Source of the DNA: an uncultured Bacteroidales bacterium
GTDB lineage: Bacteria; Bacteroidota; Bacteroidia; Bacteroidales; Muribaculaceae
NCBI GenBank assembly: GCA_947175535.1
Contig: CAMWNF010000016.1
Span: forward strand, 1-32,452
Length of the DNA: 32,452 bases
Reading direction: 5' to 3'
The translations under genes were made by a program, and so were the position numbers. This document shows positions 1-8,793 of the stretch, piece after piece. Positions within the stretch are counted from its first letter, which is position 1, and each line of letters opens with the position of its first letter. The notes beneath the pieces were generated by a model. It was not told the origin of the DNA and did not search any database. It saw nothing but the letters and a program-made list of their open reading frames with translations.

Positions 1-1
1 A

Positions 2-157
2 ACCGGCATGAAAATAGAGCATCAACGTTTCGGTGTCGGTACAATACTTGAAATCGACCGTTCGCAACCCGACCATAAAATCATAGTCGATTTCAACAAT
101 GTTCAGCAACGCACACTTCTTCTGAAATTCGCCCGCTTCAAAATATTAGGTCAATGA
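2..157 (+). CDS. C-terminal end of UvrD/PcrA-type ATP-dependent helicase (partial, 5' truncated by window)
   Basis: Open frame TGMKIEHQRFGVGTILEIDRSQPDHKIIVDFNNVQQRTLLLKFARFKILGQ* resembles the C-terminal tail of UvrD/PcrA helicases. TGA at 155-157 overlaps the ATG of the next gene (ATGA). Confidence 0.7.
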   Translation, partial: TGMKIEHQRFGVGTILEIDRSQPDHKIIVDFNNVQQRTLLLKFARFKILGQ

Positions 158-1308
158 AAGTTTCCGAATTACCCACCCCGTTCTATATCGTTTACCTCAA
201 CAGAATAGAACGTAATCTAAAACTTATAGATGATGTCAGTCGCCGTGCAGGTGTCAAAATCATCATGGCGTTCAAAGCCAATGCAATGTGGAAGACGTTT
301 CCGACAGTCGGAAAGTATTGCACTGCATTCACGGCAAGTTCGCTGAATGAACTCCGTCTTGGTCTGGAGTATCTTGGTACAGACGCACACAGCTATTGCC
401 CTGCTTACACAGACACAACCATCGACGAATATCTTGACGGGAGCACTCATCTGACCTTTAATTCGCTAAGTCAATGGGAACGTTTCAAAAATAAGCTACA
501 GACCTATAACGCAGCGAATCCGGATAAAAGAGTTTCACCAGGTCTTCGAGTCAATCCTAAATGTTCGGTAATAGAAACCGACTTATATAATCCAGCCTTA
601 CCCGGCTCAAGATTCGGAGTTTCGGCAGAACAACTGCAAAATCTTCCAGAAGGTTTGGAGGGTCTACATTTCCATGCTCTCTGCGAATCAACGAGCTACG
701 ACCTTGAAAAGGTACTATCGGCTTTTGAACAACAGTTCGGACACCTTCTTGACAAAGTAAGATGGGTAAATATGGGCGGCGGTCACCTTATGACAAAAGA
801 AGGATACGACACCGACCATCTTGTAAGTCTCCTCAAGAATTTCAAATCACGCCATCCCAATCTCGAAATTATCCTTGAACCCGGCAGCGCATTCATGTGG
901 AGGACGGGCGATTTAATCACGTCTGTTGTCGATACAATTGAAAACGATGGTGTTACTACGGCAATTGTCGACGTGTCATTCGCATGCCATATGCCTGACA
1001 CCCTCGAAATGCCTTACAAGCCCGCAATTACGGAAAGTGTAGAACATGAAGAGGGAAAACCGACATACCGACTTGGCGGAAACTCCTGTCTTAGCGGCGA
1101 CTACATGGGCGACTGGAGTTTTGATAAGCCATTGAAAATCGGCGACCGTCTTACGCTTGAGGATATGAACCACTATACTACGGTCAAGACTACAATGTTC
1201 AACGGCATTTCACATCCTGCAATTGCAGTCGCAACATCAGAGCAATCTGACGACTGCCATGTTATAAGGGAATTCACATACGACGATTATAAAAACAGAA
1301 TGTGCTGA
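154..1308 (+). CDS. nspC: Carboxynorspermidine decarboxylase
   Basis: 384 aa; PLP fold-type III decarboxylase, MAFKANAMWKTFP near the N-terminus, LHFHALCES, NMGGGHLMTKEGYD, LEPGSAFMWRTG. Confidence 0.92.
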   Translation: MKVSELPTPFYIVYLNRIERNLKLIDDVSRRAGVKIIMAFKANAMWKTFPTVGKYCTAFTASSLNELRLGLEYLGTDAHSYCPAYTDTTIDEYLDGSTHLTFNSLSQWERFKNKLQTYNAANPDKRVSPGLRVNPKCSVIETDLYNPALPGSRFGVSAEQLQNLPEGLEGLHFHALCESTSYDLEKVLSAFEQQFGHLLDKVRWVNMGGGHLMTKEGYDTDHLVSLLKNFKSRHPNLEIILEPGSAFMWRTGDLITSVVDTIENDGVTTAIVDVSFACHMPDTLEMPYKPAITESVEHEEGKPTYRLGGNSCLSGDYMGDWSFDKPLKIGDRLTLEDMNHYTTVKTTMFNGISHPAIAVATSEQSDDCHVIREFTYDDYKNRMC

Positions 1309-1314
1309 GCAACT

Positions 1315-2325
1315 ATGACGCATACTCCGAAATATTCCGTTATAGTACCGGTATACAACCGCATAGACGAAGTGCAAGACCTTCTGGACAGCCTTGCAAA
1401 CCAGACATATAAGGACTTTGAAGTCATAATAGTTGAAGACGGCTCGACCGAGCCATGTAAGGCGGTCGTTGAAGATGCCTGTAGCCGGGGACTTGATGTA
1501 AAATATTTTTATAAAGAGAACGAGGGACGGTCGATTGCAAGAAACTACGGTCTTGAGAGAGCGAGCGGCGATTATTTCATTTTCTTTGATTCAGACTGCG
1601 TAATCCCGGCTACGTATTTCGAAACTATCGATAAAGAACTCACTCAAAATCCGCTTGACTGCTTCGGAGGGCCTGATGCCGCGCATGATTCTTTCTCAAA
1701 CACTCAGAAAGCAATCAATTATTCCATGACATCGTTTCTGACAACAGGAGGAATTCGCGGTGGAAAAATCAGCCTTGAAAAATTTGTTCCACGCACATTC
1801 AATATGGGCTATTCCCGCAAAGTCTATGAACAAGTCGGTGGTTTCCGCGAAATGTTCTCCGAAGATATAGACATGAGCACACGTATCCGTAACGCAGGAT
1901 TCTCTATCGGTCTGATTGCAGATTCTCCCGTTTGGCACAAGCGCAGAATCGACATGAAAAAATTCTTGCGTCAGGTCTATGTTTTCGGCATGTCGCGAAT
2001 AACCCTGAAACTTCTCTATCCCGGTTCGCTGAAACTCGTCCACTGTCTGCCGGCAGCTTTTCTAATCGGTTGTATAATCCTCATAATCCTCGGCATTGCC
2101 GTATCGCCATGGTTTCTTTTACCTATAGGGTTATATTTCACATTGATTTTCATCGGAGCCGCACTATCAACCAAAAGCATCATTATCGCAGCCAAAGCGG
2201 TGCCTGCAGCAGCTATTCAGCTGTTTGGATATGGCGCAGGATTTATCAAAGCCTATGTCTCGAAAATTTTGCTCGGAAAAGGGAGAGATATTCAGGAAGA
2301 AATACTCATAAGAAAAGGTAAATAA
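1315..2325 (+). CDS. Family 2 glycosyltransferase with C-terminal membrane segments
   Basis: 336 aa; YSVIVPVYNRIDEVQDLLDSL...EDGSTE, FFDSDCVIP, FSEDIDMSTRIRNAG, hydrophobic C-terminal helices. Confidence 0.9.
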   Translation: MTHTPKYSVIVPVYNRIDEVQDLLDSLANQTYKDFEVIIVEDGSTEPCKAVVEDACSRGLDVKYFYKENEGRSIARNYGLERASGDYFIFFDSDCVIPATYFETIDKELTQNPLDCFGGPDAAHDSFSNTQKAINYSMTSFLTTGGIRGGKISLEKFVPRTFNMGYSRKVYEQVGGFREMFSEDIDMSTRIRNAGFSIGLIADSPVWHKRRIDMKKFLRQVYVFGMSRITLKLLYPGSLKLVHCLPAAFLIGCIILIILGIAVSPWFLLPIGLYFTLIFIGAALSTKSIIIAAKAVPAAAIQLFGYGAGFIKAYVSKILLGKGRDIQEEILIRKGK

Positions 2326-2332
2326 TCAGGCT

Positions 2333-3058
2333 ATGAATCCACAACACGACGAAAAAAACGAATTGGTGAGAGAAAGACTTATCAGGGAAATGTCGAGCGA
2401 CGAACGTCCCCGCGAAAAAGCGGTAAAGGACGGCATCAAAAGTCTCTCCGACACAGAACTTATGGCGATAATCTTCAGCACGGGCTTAAAAGGGAAGTCA
2501 GTCATTGAGTTAAGTCGTGAAATACTCGAAGACAATGACCGTCATCTTTCCAATGTTGCAAAATTGAGCGTAGCGGAGATGTTGAAACGCTATAAGGGAA
2601 TAGGACCGGCAAAAGCCATCACACTTCTGGCAGCCCTCGAGCTGGGGTCGCGTTCGGCTGCGGATGCTGCCAAAATTGAACATCCTACAGTGGCTTCATC
2701 AAAAATCGCATACTCACTGATGAAACATCATTTCGAGCGACTCGACCATGAAGAGTTCTGGGTACTTCTTCTATCTCAAGCTGGAAAACCGATAAGAGAG
2801 GTGAAAATCGGACAGGGTGGAATAACAGGCACTGCTGTAGATATAAAACTAATCATGCGCGCTGCCATCGAACATCTTGCCTCGGCTATGATTCTTTTTC
2901 ATAACCATCCGTCAGGAAATCTCAAACCGAGTCATCAGGATGATGCTCTGACGCAAAAAATCAAAGATGCCGCAAAACTTATCGACACCAGAGTCCACGA
3001 CCATATAATCGTGACAGACGGCTCTTTTTATTCATATAATGATGAGGGACGCCTATAA
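2333..3058 (+). CDS. radC: RadC family JAB/MPN domain protein
   Basis: 241 aa; N-terminal helix-hairpin-helix, FHNHPSGNLKPSHQD metal-binding JAMM motif. Confidence 0.93.
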   Translation: MNPQHDEKNELVRERLIREMSSDERPREKAVKDGIKSLSDTELMAIIFSTGLKGKSVIELSREILEDNDRHLSNVAKLSVAEMLKRYKGIGPAKAITLLAALELGSRSAADAAKIEHPTVASSKIAYSLMKHHFERLDHEEFWVLLLSQAGKPIREVKIGQGGITGTAVDIKLIMRAAIEHLASAMILFHNHPSGNLKPSHQDDALTQKIKDAAKLIDTRVHDHIIVTDGSFYSYNDEGRL

Positions 3059-3074
3059 TTGATTACAGATAAAT

Positions 3075-4955
3075 TTAATCACGCTTTTCGGCATTTCCTT
3101 CGTAATAATTCACAAATGCCTTGTTCACCAAGCGGTTTCCTCCGGGCGTGGGGTAATCTCCTGAAAAATACCAGTCGCCGGGATGAGCGGGTATGGCTTT
3201 ATGCAGACCGTCAAGCGACTGATAGACAATATCGACCTCGGCTTTAACCTCCGGTCCGGTCAACATCTTCGCAATCTGAGCAGCTATCTCTTCATCCGTG
3301 AAAGGCTCATATACGGCTTTAACACAATTCACCTGCTCGCTGTCAGGCTTTTTCAACTCAGCAAGAGCTTTTTCATAAACAGCATCAAGGATATGTTGTT
3401 TGCCGGAAGATTTCAACAGCTCGACAGCTGCCTTGAATGCTATGAACTCGCCCATTCGCGACATATCGATACCATAGCAATCGGGATATCTCACCTGTGG
3501 CGACGACGACACCACAATAATCCGACGGGGATGCAGACGGTCAAGCATTCTCAGAATAGACTGGCGAAGAGTCGTACCACGAACGATGCTGTCATCAATC
3601 ACCACGAGAGTGTCACAATCATTGCGAATACATCCGTATGTCACATCATAGACGTGGGCGGCAAGATCATTTCTGGACTGCCCTTCGGCTATAAATGTGC
3701 GGAGTTTTATATCCTTTAATGCTATTTTCTCTATCCTTAGACGATGACTCATTATCTCTCTGACGGTCTCTGGTGTAAGCTCGCCTTCAGCCTGAGCTTC
3801 CAGTATTCTGTCAGTTTTGCGGCTGTCTAGAAATTCTTCAAGTCCTTCCTGAAGTCCCATGAATGCAACCTCAGCTGTGTTGGGTATAAATGCAAAAACA
3901 GTGTTATCTATATCATAATTGACCATCTTCAGGATTTCCGGTGCGAGCTGACGCCCTAATGCCTTACGCTCCTGATAGATGTCAGCATCGCTTCCACGGG
4001 AAAAATATATGCGTTCGAACGAGCAGCGTCGGTTATCTCCCGGCTCAAGTATCTGGCGCAATGATAGTTTACCGGTCTTGCCAACTACAAGACTTTCTCC
4101 GGGCTGAAGTTCGTGTACCGCTGAACGCGGAACATCCATGACCGTCTGAATTACAGGACGCTCGGATGCAAGAACCACAATTTCTTCATCATAATAGTAA
4201 AATGCCGGTCTGATGCCATGACGGTCGCGAAGCGCGAACATATCTCCTGACCCTGTTGCGCCACATATCACGAAACCGCCGTCCCACAACGGAGCGGCAG
4301 CTGCAAGAACATTGAACGGATTAAGTTCGTTCTCTATCTCAACGCTTAAACGCGGATCTTCCAGACTGTCACGAAATTTTCTATATAATCTGTGATTTTC
4401 TTTATCAAGATAGTAACCTAACTGCTCAAGCAGTACGACCGTATCACTGTAAAGTCGGGGATGCTGACCTTTTGCGACGATATTTTGAAAAATCTCCTCA
4501 ACATTGGTCATATTGAAATTTCCGCACAGCAAAAGATTACGCGAACGCCAGTTATTTCTGCGCAGGAATGGATGGACATACGACAATCCGCTTCTTCCTG
4601 TAGTGCTGTAACGCAGGTGCCCCATATAAATATTCCCTATGAAGGGAACTTCGTCCTCTGATAAACCTTCTGAACGAATGGCAGTGGAAATCTGTCTGTG
4701 GATATTATCAAATATTGCAGATATCGCATCCGAACCCATGGCTCTTTCACGATAGACATATTCGTGACCTGGCAACGCATCAATCTTAACAACCCCTACT
4801 CCGGCAGCTTCTTGTCCGCGATTGTGCTGTTTTTCCATAAGAAGATACAGCTTGTCGAGACCATAAGTGGATGTTCCATACTTTTCTTTATAATAGCTGA
4901 GAGGTTTGCGAAGTCTTATCAGTGCGACACCACATTCATGCTTTATCAATTCCAT
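3075..4955 (-). CDS. PurF-like amidophosphoribosyltransferase / class II glutamine amidotransferase
   Basis: 626 aa; N-terminal ECGVALIRL with catalytic Cys after a short propeptide, KQHNRGQEAAG, PRTase motif DTLVVIDDSIVRGTTLRQSI. Confidence 0.85.
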   Translation of the reverse strand: MELIKHECGVALIRLRKPLSYYKEKYGTSTYGLDKLYLLMEKQHNRGQEAAGVGVVKIDALPGHEYVYRERAMGSDAISAIFDNIHRQISTAIRSEGLSEDEVPFIGNIYMGHLRYSTTGRSGLSYVHPFLRRNNWRSRNLLLCGNFNMTNVEEIFQNIVAKGQHPRLYSDTVVLLEQLGYYLDKENHRLYRKFRDSLEDPRLSVEIENELNPFNVLAAAAPLWDGGFVICGATGSGDMFALRDRHGIRPAFYYYDEEIVVLASERPVIQTVMDVPRSAVHELQPGESLVVGKTGKLSLRQILEPGDNRRCSFERIYFSRGSDADIYQERKALGRQLAPEILKMVNYDIDNTVFAFIPNTAEVAFMGLQEGLEEFLDSRKTDRILEAQAEGELTPETVREIMSHRLRIEKIALKDIKLRTFIAEGQSRNDLAAHVYDVTYGCIRNDCDTLVVIDDSIVRGTTLRQSILRMLDRLHPRRIIVVSSSPQVRYPDCYGIDMSRMGEFIAFKAAVELLKSSGKQHILDAVYEKALAELKKPDSEQVNCVKAVYEPFTDEEIAAQIAKMLTGPEVKAEVDIVYQSLDGLHKAIPAHPGDWYFSGDYPTPGGNRLVNKAFVNYYEGNAEKRD

Positions 4956-5231
4956 GACCCAAAACGGTTTACCTTAAACATCTAACATTAATCATCGCGT
5001 TTGAATATCCGACCGCGATTTTGACAATGCAAAAATAAGAACTTTCCGCGAGAGCAGGAGCACTTTTGCTTATATATTGCATAAAGATTCTTCATAAATT
5101 TATCATGACTTATTTTGCCACTAATCGGGAATTATCATTAACTTTACGGAAATATTTATTTATAGAGATTCAAATCATACTTTTTACTAACCACGGTCTT
5201 TTAAGACCCATAACAATCAATTCATAACCAC

Positions 5232-6671
5232 ATGAAATTCACTCCAGTGATTCTTTTTGCGGCATCATTATGCGCGCTGTCTTTTAATTCGTGCAAAAGC
5301 GAAAAAAAGAATGTAGAGGCAACTCAACCACGTGACGAGGTTATTCTTCACGCATGGACATGGTCATTCGACACCATCGCAGCAAACATGCATCTGATTG
5401 CAGATGCCGGCTATGATTATGTTCAGACATCTCCGGCTCAGGCATGTTACATAGGCGATAACGGTGGTATGGCTCTCTTCAGCCAGGAAGGTGATTCCGT
5501 TATGGGAAAATGGTATTTCTACTATCAGCCTACCGACTGGACTGTCGGGAATTATATGCTCGGCGACCGCGATGCATTCAAAGCCATGTGCGACAGTGCA
5601 CGGGCATACGGTGTAAAAGTGATAGTCGACGTGTTGCCCAACCACACCGCAGTCGACCATACAGCAGTTCTTCCCGGGCTTGACAACGCTGTCGGCGGAC
5701 ATGAAAATCTCTTTCATGCAAACGGCTTCACCGACATAACAGATTACAACGACCGCCTGCAATGCACTACAGGCATGATGGGTGGTCTGCCTGACGTAAA
5801 CACCGAGAATCCTGATTTCCAGTATTATTACATGCAGTATGTCAACGATTTGATTGGTCTTGGTGCACGTGGTTTCCGTTATGACACGGCGAAACATATC
5901 GGACTACCTTCCGACCCGACCGACCCGAAAGCTGAACAGAATGACTTCTGGGACGTCGCTTTAGGTCACAAAGATATCAGGGGTACAATGCTTTCGATGC
6001 CTGACAGTCTATTTATCTACGGTGAGGTTCTACAGGACCGCAATGTAAAGGAAGATGAATATGCCGAGCTCATGAGTGTTACAGCCAGCAACTATGGTCA
6101 TGAACTCCGCAAAGCTCTCACTGAAAACAACGCCGTAGCAGTTAATCTTGAGGACTGGCATCACAGTGCTGACCCGTCGAGACTGGTAACCTGGGTCGAA
6201 AGTCATGACACTTACTGTAATCAGCATGAATCCGCAGACATGTCGGATGAACTCGTACGTGCAGGCTGGGTATTTCTCGCAGCCCGCGATGGCGGTCGTC
6301 CGCTGTTCTTCAGCCGTCCTGCCGGAAGTACACGCGAAAACTATTGGGGTAACAACCGTATCGGTGCACGAGGCAATGACGAGTTCTTCCATCCAGCCGT
6401 CGTCGCAGCCAACAAGTTCCGTCATGACATGACCGGTCAACCTGAAAAAATGATTTTTGCCAAAGACGGAAGCGTAGTTGAGGTTGCACGTGGCGATAAA
6501 GGCGCAGCAATCGTCAGCTTCTCTCCTGAAACTATCTCAATTTCGCTTGACACTCCCTTGCCCGACGGAGAATATACCGATGTTATATATAATAATGTGT
6601 TCACTGTGGCTGATGGAATCCTGACCGGAGAACTCGCACCCCACACTTCATATATAATATATAGTAAATGA
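5232..6671 (+). CDS. GH13 alpha-amylase family glycosidase, probable lipoprotein
   Basis: 479 aa; signal peptide with lipobox-like LSFNSC, VIVDVLPNHT, GARGFRYDTAKHI, GEVLQ, VTWVESHDTYCN (GH13 conserved regions). Confidence 0.88.
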   Translation: MKFTPVILFAASLCALSFNSCKSEKKNVEATQPRDEVILHAWTWSFDTIAANMHLIADAGYDYVQTSPAQACYIGDNGGMALFSQEGDSVMGKWYFYYQPTDWTVGNYMLGDRDAFKAMCDSARAYGVKVIVDVLPNHTAVDHTAVLPGLDNAVGGHENLFHANGFTDITDYNDRLQCTTGMMGGLPDVNTENPDFQYYYMQYVNDLIGLGARGFRYDTAKHIGLPSDPTDPKAEQNDFWDVALGHKDIRGTMLSMPDSLFIYGEVLQDRNVKEDEYAELMSVTASNYGHELRKALTENNAVAVNLEDWHHSADPSRLVTWVESHDTYCNQHESADMSDELVRAGWVFLAARDGGRPLFFSRPAGSTRENYWGNNRIGARGNDEFFHPAVVAANKFRHDMTGQPEKMIFAKDGSVVEVARGDKGAAIVSFSPETISISLDTPLPDGEYTDVIYNNVFTVADGILTGELAPHTSYIIYSK

Positions 6672-6690
6672 ACTGCCCATTACATTATAG

Positions 6691-6726
6691 ACAAGACCGC
6701 GCTGCCTAATCACAGCGCGGTCTTGT
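6691..6726. terminator. Bidirectional intrinsic terminator
   Basis: Perfect 14-bp inverted repeat ACAAGACCGCGCTG-CCTAATCA-CAGCGCGGTCTTGT followed by T-run, between convergent amylase and sulfatase genes. Confidence 0.92.
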
Positions 6727-6743
6727 TTTTTCATTAGCTTTAC

Positions 6744-8294
6744 TTATTTTGTGAGATTCCGCTCGGAAAATAGTATCTGCGAAAAATATTCAACTAACTC
6801 CGGATGATTATCAGCAACATTCATAGTCTCCAAACTGTCAGTCTGCATATCATATAACTGCGGCGACTGAAGATAACCCGTTTCAATTTTAGGTCCCCAT
6901 GCCACAATCGGTTTTCCTTCGGAGGGTTCGATATATTTCCATTCTTTTGTACGTACGCTCAATGCATGATTGGATGCCTGTTCAATCACATAATCGCGAC
7001 CAGCTTTATCCTCGCCTATAATAGAGGCAAGATTATCACGCGAGTCGATTGCTGCATTTTCAGGTATTCTTGCACCAGAAAGTGCCGCAAGCGATTTGAG
7101 CCAGTCAATCTGCGACACAAGTGCATCGCTTGTCTGACCGGCGGGTATTTTTGCGCGCCAACGGACTATCATAGGCACACGTGTGCCGCCTTCAAACGCA
7201 CTGTACTTACCTCCTCTTAGATTACCCGTCGGTGAATGACCTCCAAGCAGTTCTTCCGCATCATCCAGATAACCGTCATCGACGACCGGACCATTATCAC
7301 TCGATAGTATCACCAAAGTATTATCAGCAATACCAAGTAAATCGAGTGTATTAAGTACTGTCTCCACCGTTGCATCAAACTGTGCTATCGCATCGCCTCT
7401 CAGCCCCATCGAACTCTTACCACGGTGGCGTGGATGAGGAAATCTCGGCACGTGGACATCATTTGTGGCAAGATATAGAAAGAATGGCTCAGATACATGC
7501 TGCTCAATAAATTTCACTGCATGTGCGGTGATAGAATCGGCGATATTCTCATCTTTCCACAAGGCTTTTCCACCTCCTTTCATATAACCGATACGACTTA
7601 TGCCGTTGACTATCGACTGATCATGTCCATGACTCGGATGAAGATTATAAAGCAATTCGGGATTATTTTTTCCGGTCGGTTCTCCTTCAAAATTCTCCTT
7701 GTAGCTTACATAAATCGGTGCATCTGCGTCCCAATTGGCTACCTGCCCGTTCTCTATAAATACACATGGTACACGGTCGGCTGTTGCAGCCATTATATAT
7801 GAATAGTCAAAACCAAGGTCTCCGAGAGCCGACGGTAAGGGAGCATTCCAATCCTGCTCTCCGGTCTTGTCGCCGAGTCCCAGATGCCATTTACCTATAC
7901 CAGCTGTTACATATCCTACACTCTTGAACATATCAGCCATTGTAAACTGACCGGGCTTTATTATCATACCGGCATTTCCTGCCGCAACGTCCGTTCCTTT
8001 ATCGCGCCAAGCATATCTGCCGGTCAGTAATCCGTAACGCGAGGGCGTACTTGTTGCTGCAGCCGCATGGGCATTAGTAAACAGAATACCTTCGGCGGCA
8101 AGGCGGTTAACTGCCGGGGTCTTTACGTTTTTTGCGCCAAAACACTCCAAGTCACCGAACCCGAGATCATCTGCATAAATAAATATTACATTAGGCAGAT
8201 TCGGGCGTTCAAAATTCTGCGATTGCGCATTGACTCCTATCGAAGGAATAGTAAGCAAACCGGCGACAAACGTATTCCATTTATCAATAACCAT
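6744..8294 (-). CDS. Sulfatase (S1 family, Ser-type)
   Basis: 516 aa; NVIFIYADDLGFGDLECFGA, AATSTPSRYGLLTGRYAWR (S-x-P-S-R formylglycine motif), GKWHLG, SSDNGP, signal-peptide-like N-terminus. Confidence 0.9.
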   Translation of the reverse strand: MVIDKWNTFVAGLLTIPSIGVNAQSQNFERPNLPNVIFIYADDLGFGDLECFGAKNVKTPAVNRLAAEGILFTNAHAAAATSTPSRYGLLTGRYAWRDKGTDVAAGNAGMIIKPGQFTMADMFKSVGYVTAGIGKWHLGLGDKTGEQDWNAPLPSALGDLGFDYSYIMAATADRVPCVFIENGQVANWDADAPIYVSYKENFEGEPTGKNNPELLYNLHPSHGHDQSIVNGISRIGYMKGGGKALWKDENIADSITAHAVKFIEQHVSEPFFLYLATNDVHVPRFPHPRHRGKSSMGLRGDAIAQFDATVETVLNTLDLLGIADNTLVILSSDNGPVVDDGYLDDAEELLGGHSPTGNLRGGKYSAFEGGTRVPMIVRWRAKIPAGQTSDALVSQIDWLKSLAALSGARIPENAAIDSRDNLASIIGEDKAGRDYVIEQASNHALSVRTKEWKYIEPSEGKPIVAWGPKIETGYLQSPQLYDMQTDSLETMNVADNHPELVEYFSQILFSERNLTK

Positions 8295-8320
8295 ATCTTA
8301 TGTTATTTAATACCTATCCA

Positions 8321-8328
8321 CAAAGATA
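8321..8328 (-). promoter_or_regulatory. Bacteroidetes -7 element for sulfatase gene
   Basis: Minus strand TATCTTTG (TAnnTTTG) about 27 nt upstream of the ATG; no good -33 at standard spacing. Confidence 0.5.
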
Positions 8329-8582
8329 CATCATTTTCATAAGAATCTGTTTTTCAAACACTATAATATATATATACTATTCTGAAACTATGTTATAAAA
8401 CATAATGCTACAACATACAGTAAAATTAACTTATTTTAGGAATATTACAAAACTATTTCTACCTATATATTTTGATTGATAATTATTACAAAAATCACAC
8501 AATCGTTAAAATAATTATAATTAATCCGTCATAAAATTCATTTTATCAACAAAATCATATAAAAAATCGCCTCTGAAAAAAT

Positions 8583-8612
8583 TTGCAGACTGATATTTTA
8601 TACTTAATTTTG
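8583..8612 (+). promoter_or_regulatory. Bacteroidetes primary-sigma promoter (TTG-N19-TAATTTTG)
   Basis: TTG 8583-8585, 19-nt spacer, TAATTTTG 8605-8612; expected TSS about 8618-8620. Confidence 0.65.
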
Positions 8613-8617
8613 TGCCA

Positions 8618-8745
8618 GGAAAACGAAAGAACTAATAAACGCTTTTTCATATAATAAATAAATCTGGAATAGACATATAAATCTAACATTAAGTACTATG
8701 TGTAAGAAAATAATGGAGGTTCGTGAGAATCTCCATTGTTATTTT
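8618..8745 (+). ncRNA. Candidate small RNA or structured leader upstream of dnaG
   Basis: Starts at the predicted TSS of the preceding promoter. Hairpin AATGGAGGTTC-GTGA-GAATCTCCATT (8712-8737, 11 bp with one G.U) followed by GTTATTTT. No sizeable ORF. Confidence 0.45.
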
Positions 8746-8779
8746 CAGCAATAACCTCCAATCCCTCGTAAATTATTCG

Positions 8780-8787
8780 TAAATTTG
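8780..8787 (+). promoter_or_regulatory. Bacteroidetes -7 element for dnaG (apparent leaderless start)
   Basis: TAAATTTG 8780-8787, six nt before ATG 8794; -33 element not convincing. Confidence 0.55.
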
Positions 8788-8793
8788 CATTAT

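Noticed and set aside
8698-8754. 18-aa ORF MCKKIMEVRENLHCYFQQ inside the upstream dnaG hairpin
   Set aside because: Overlaps the hairpin completely and is short; the RNA structure explains the sequence better.
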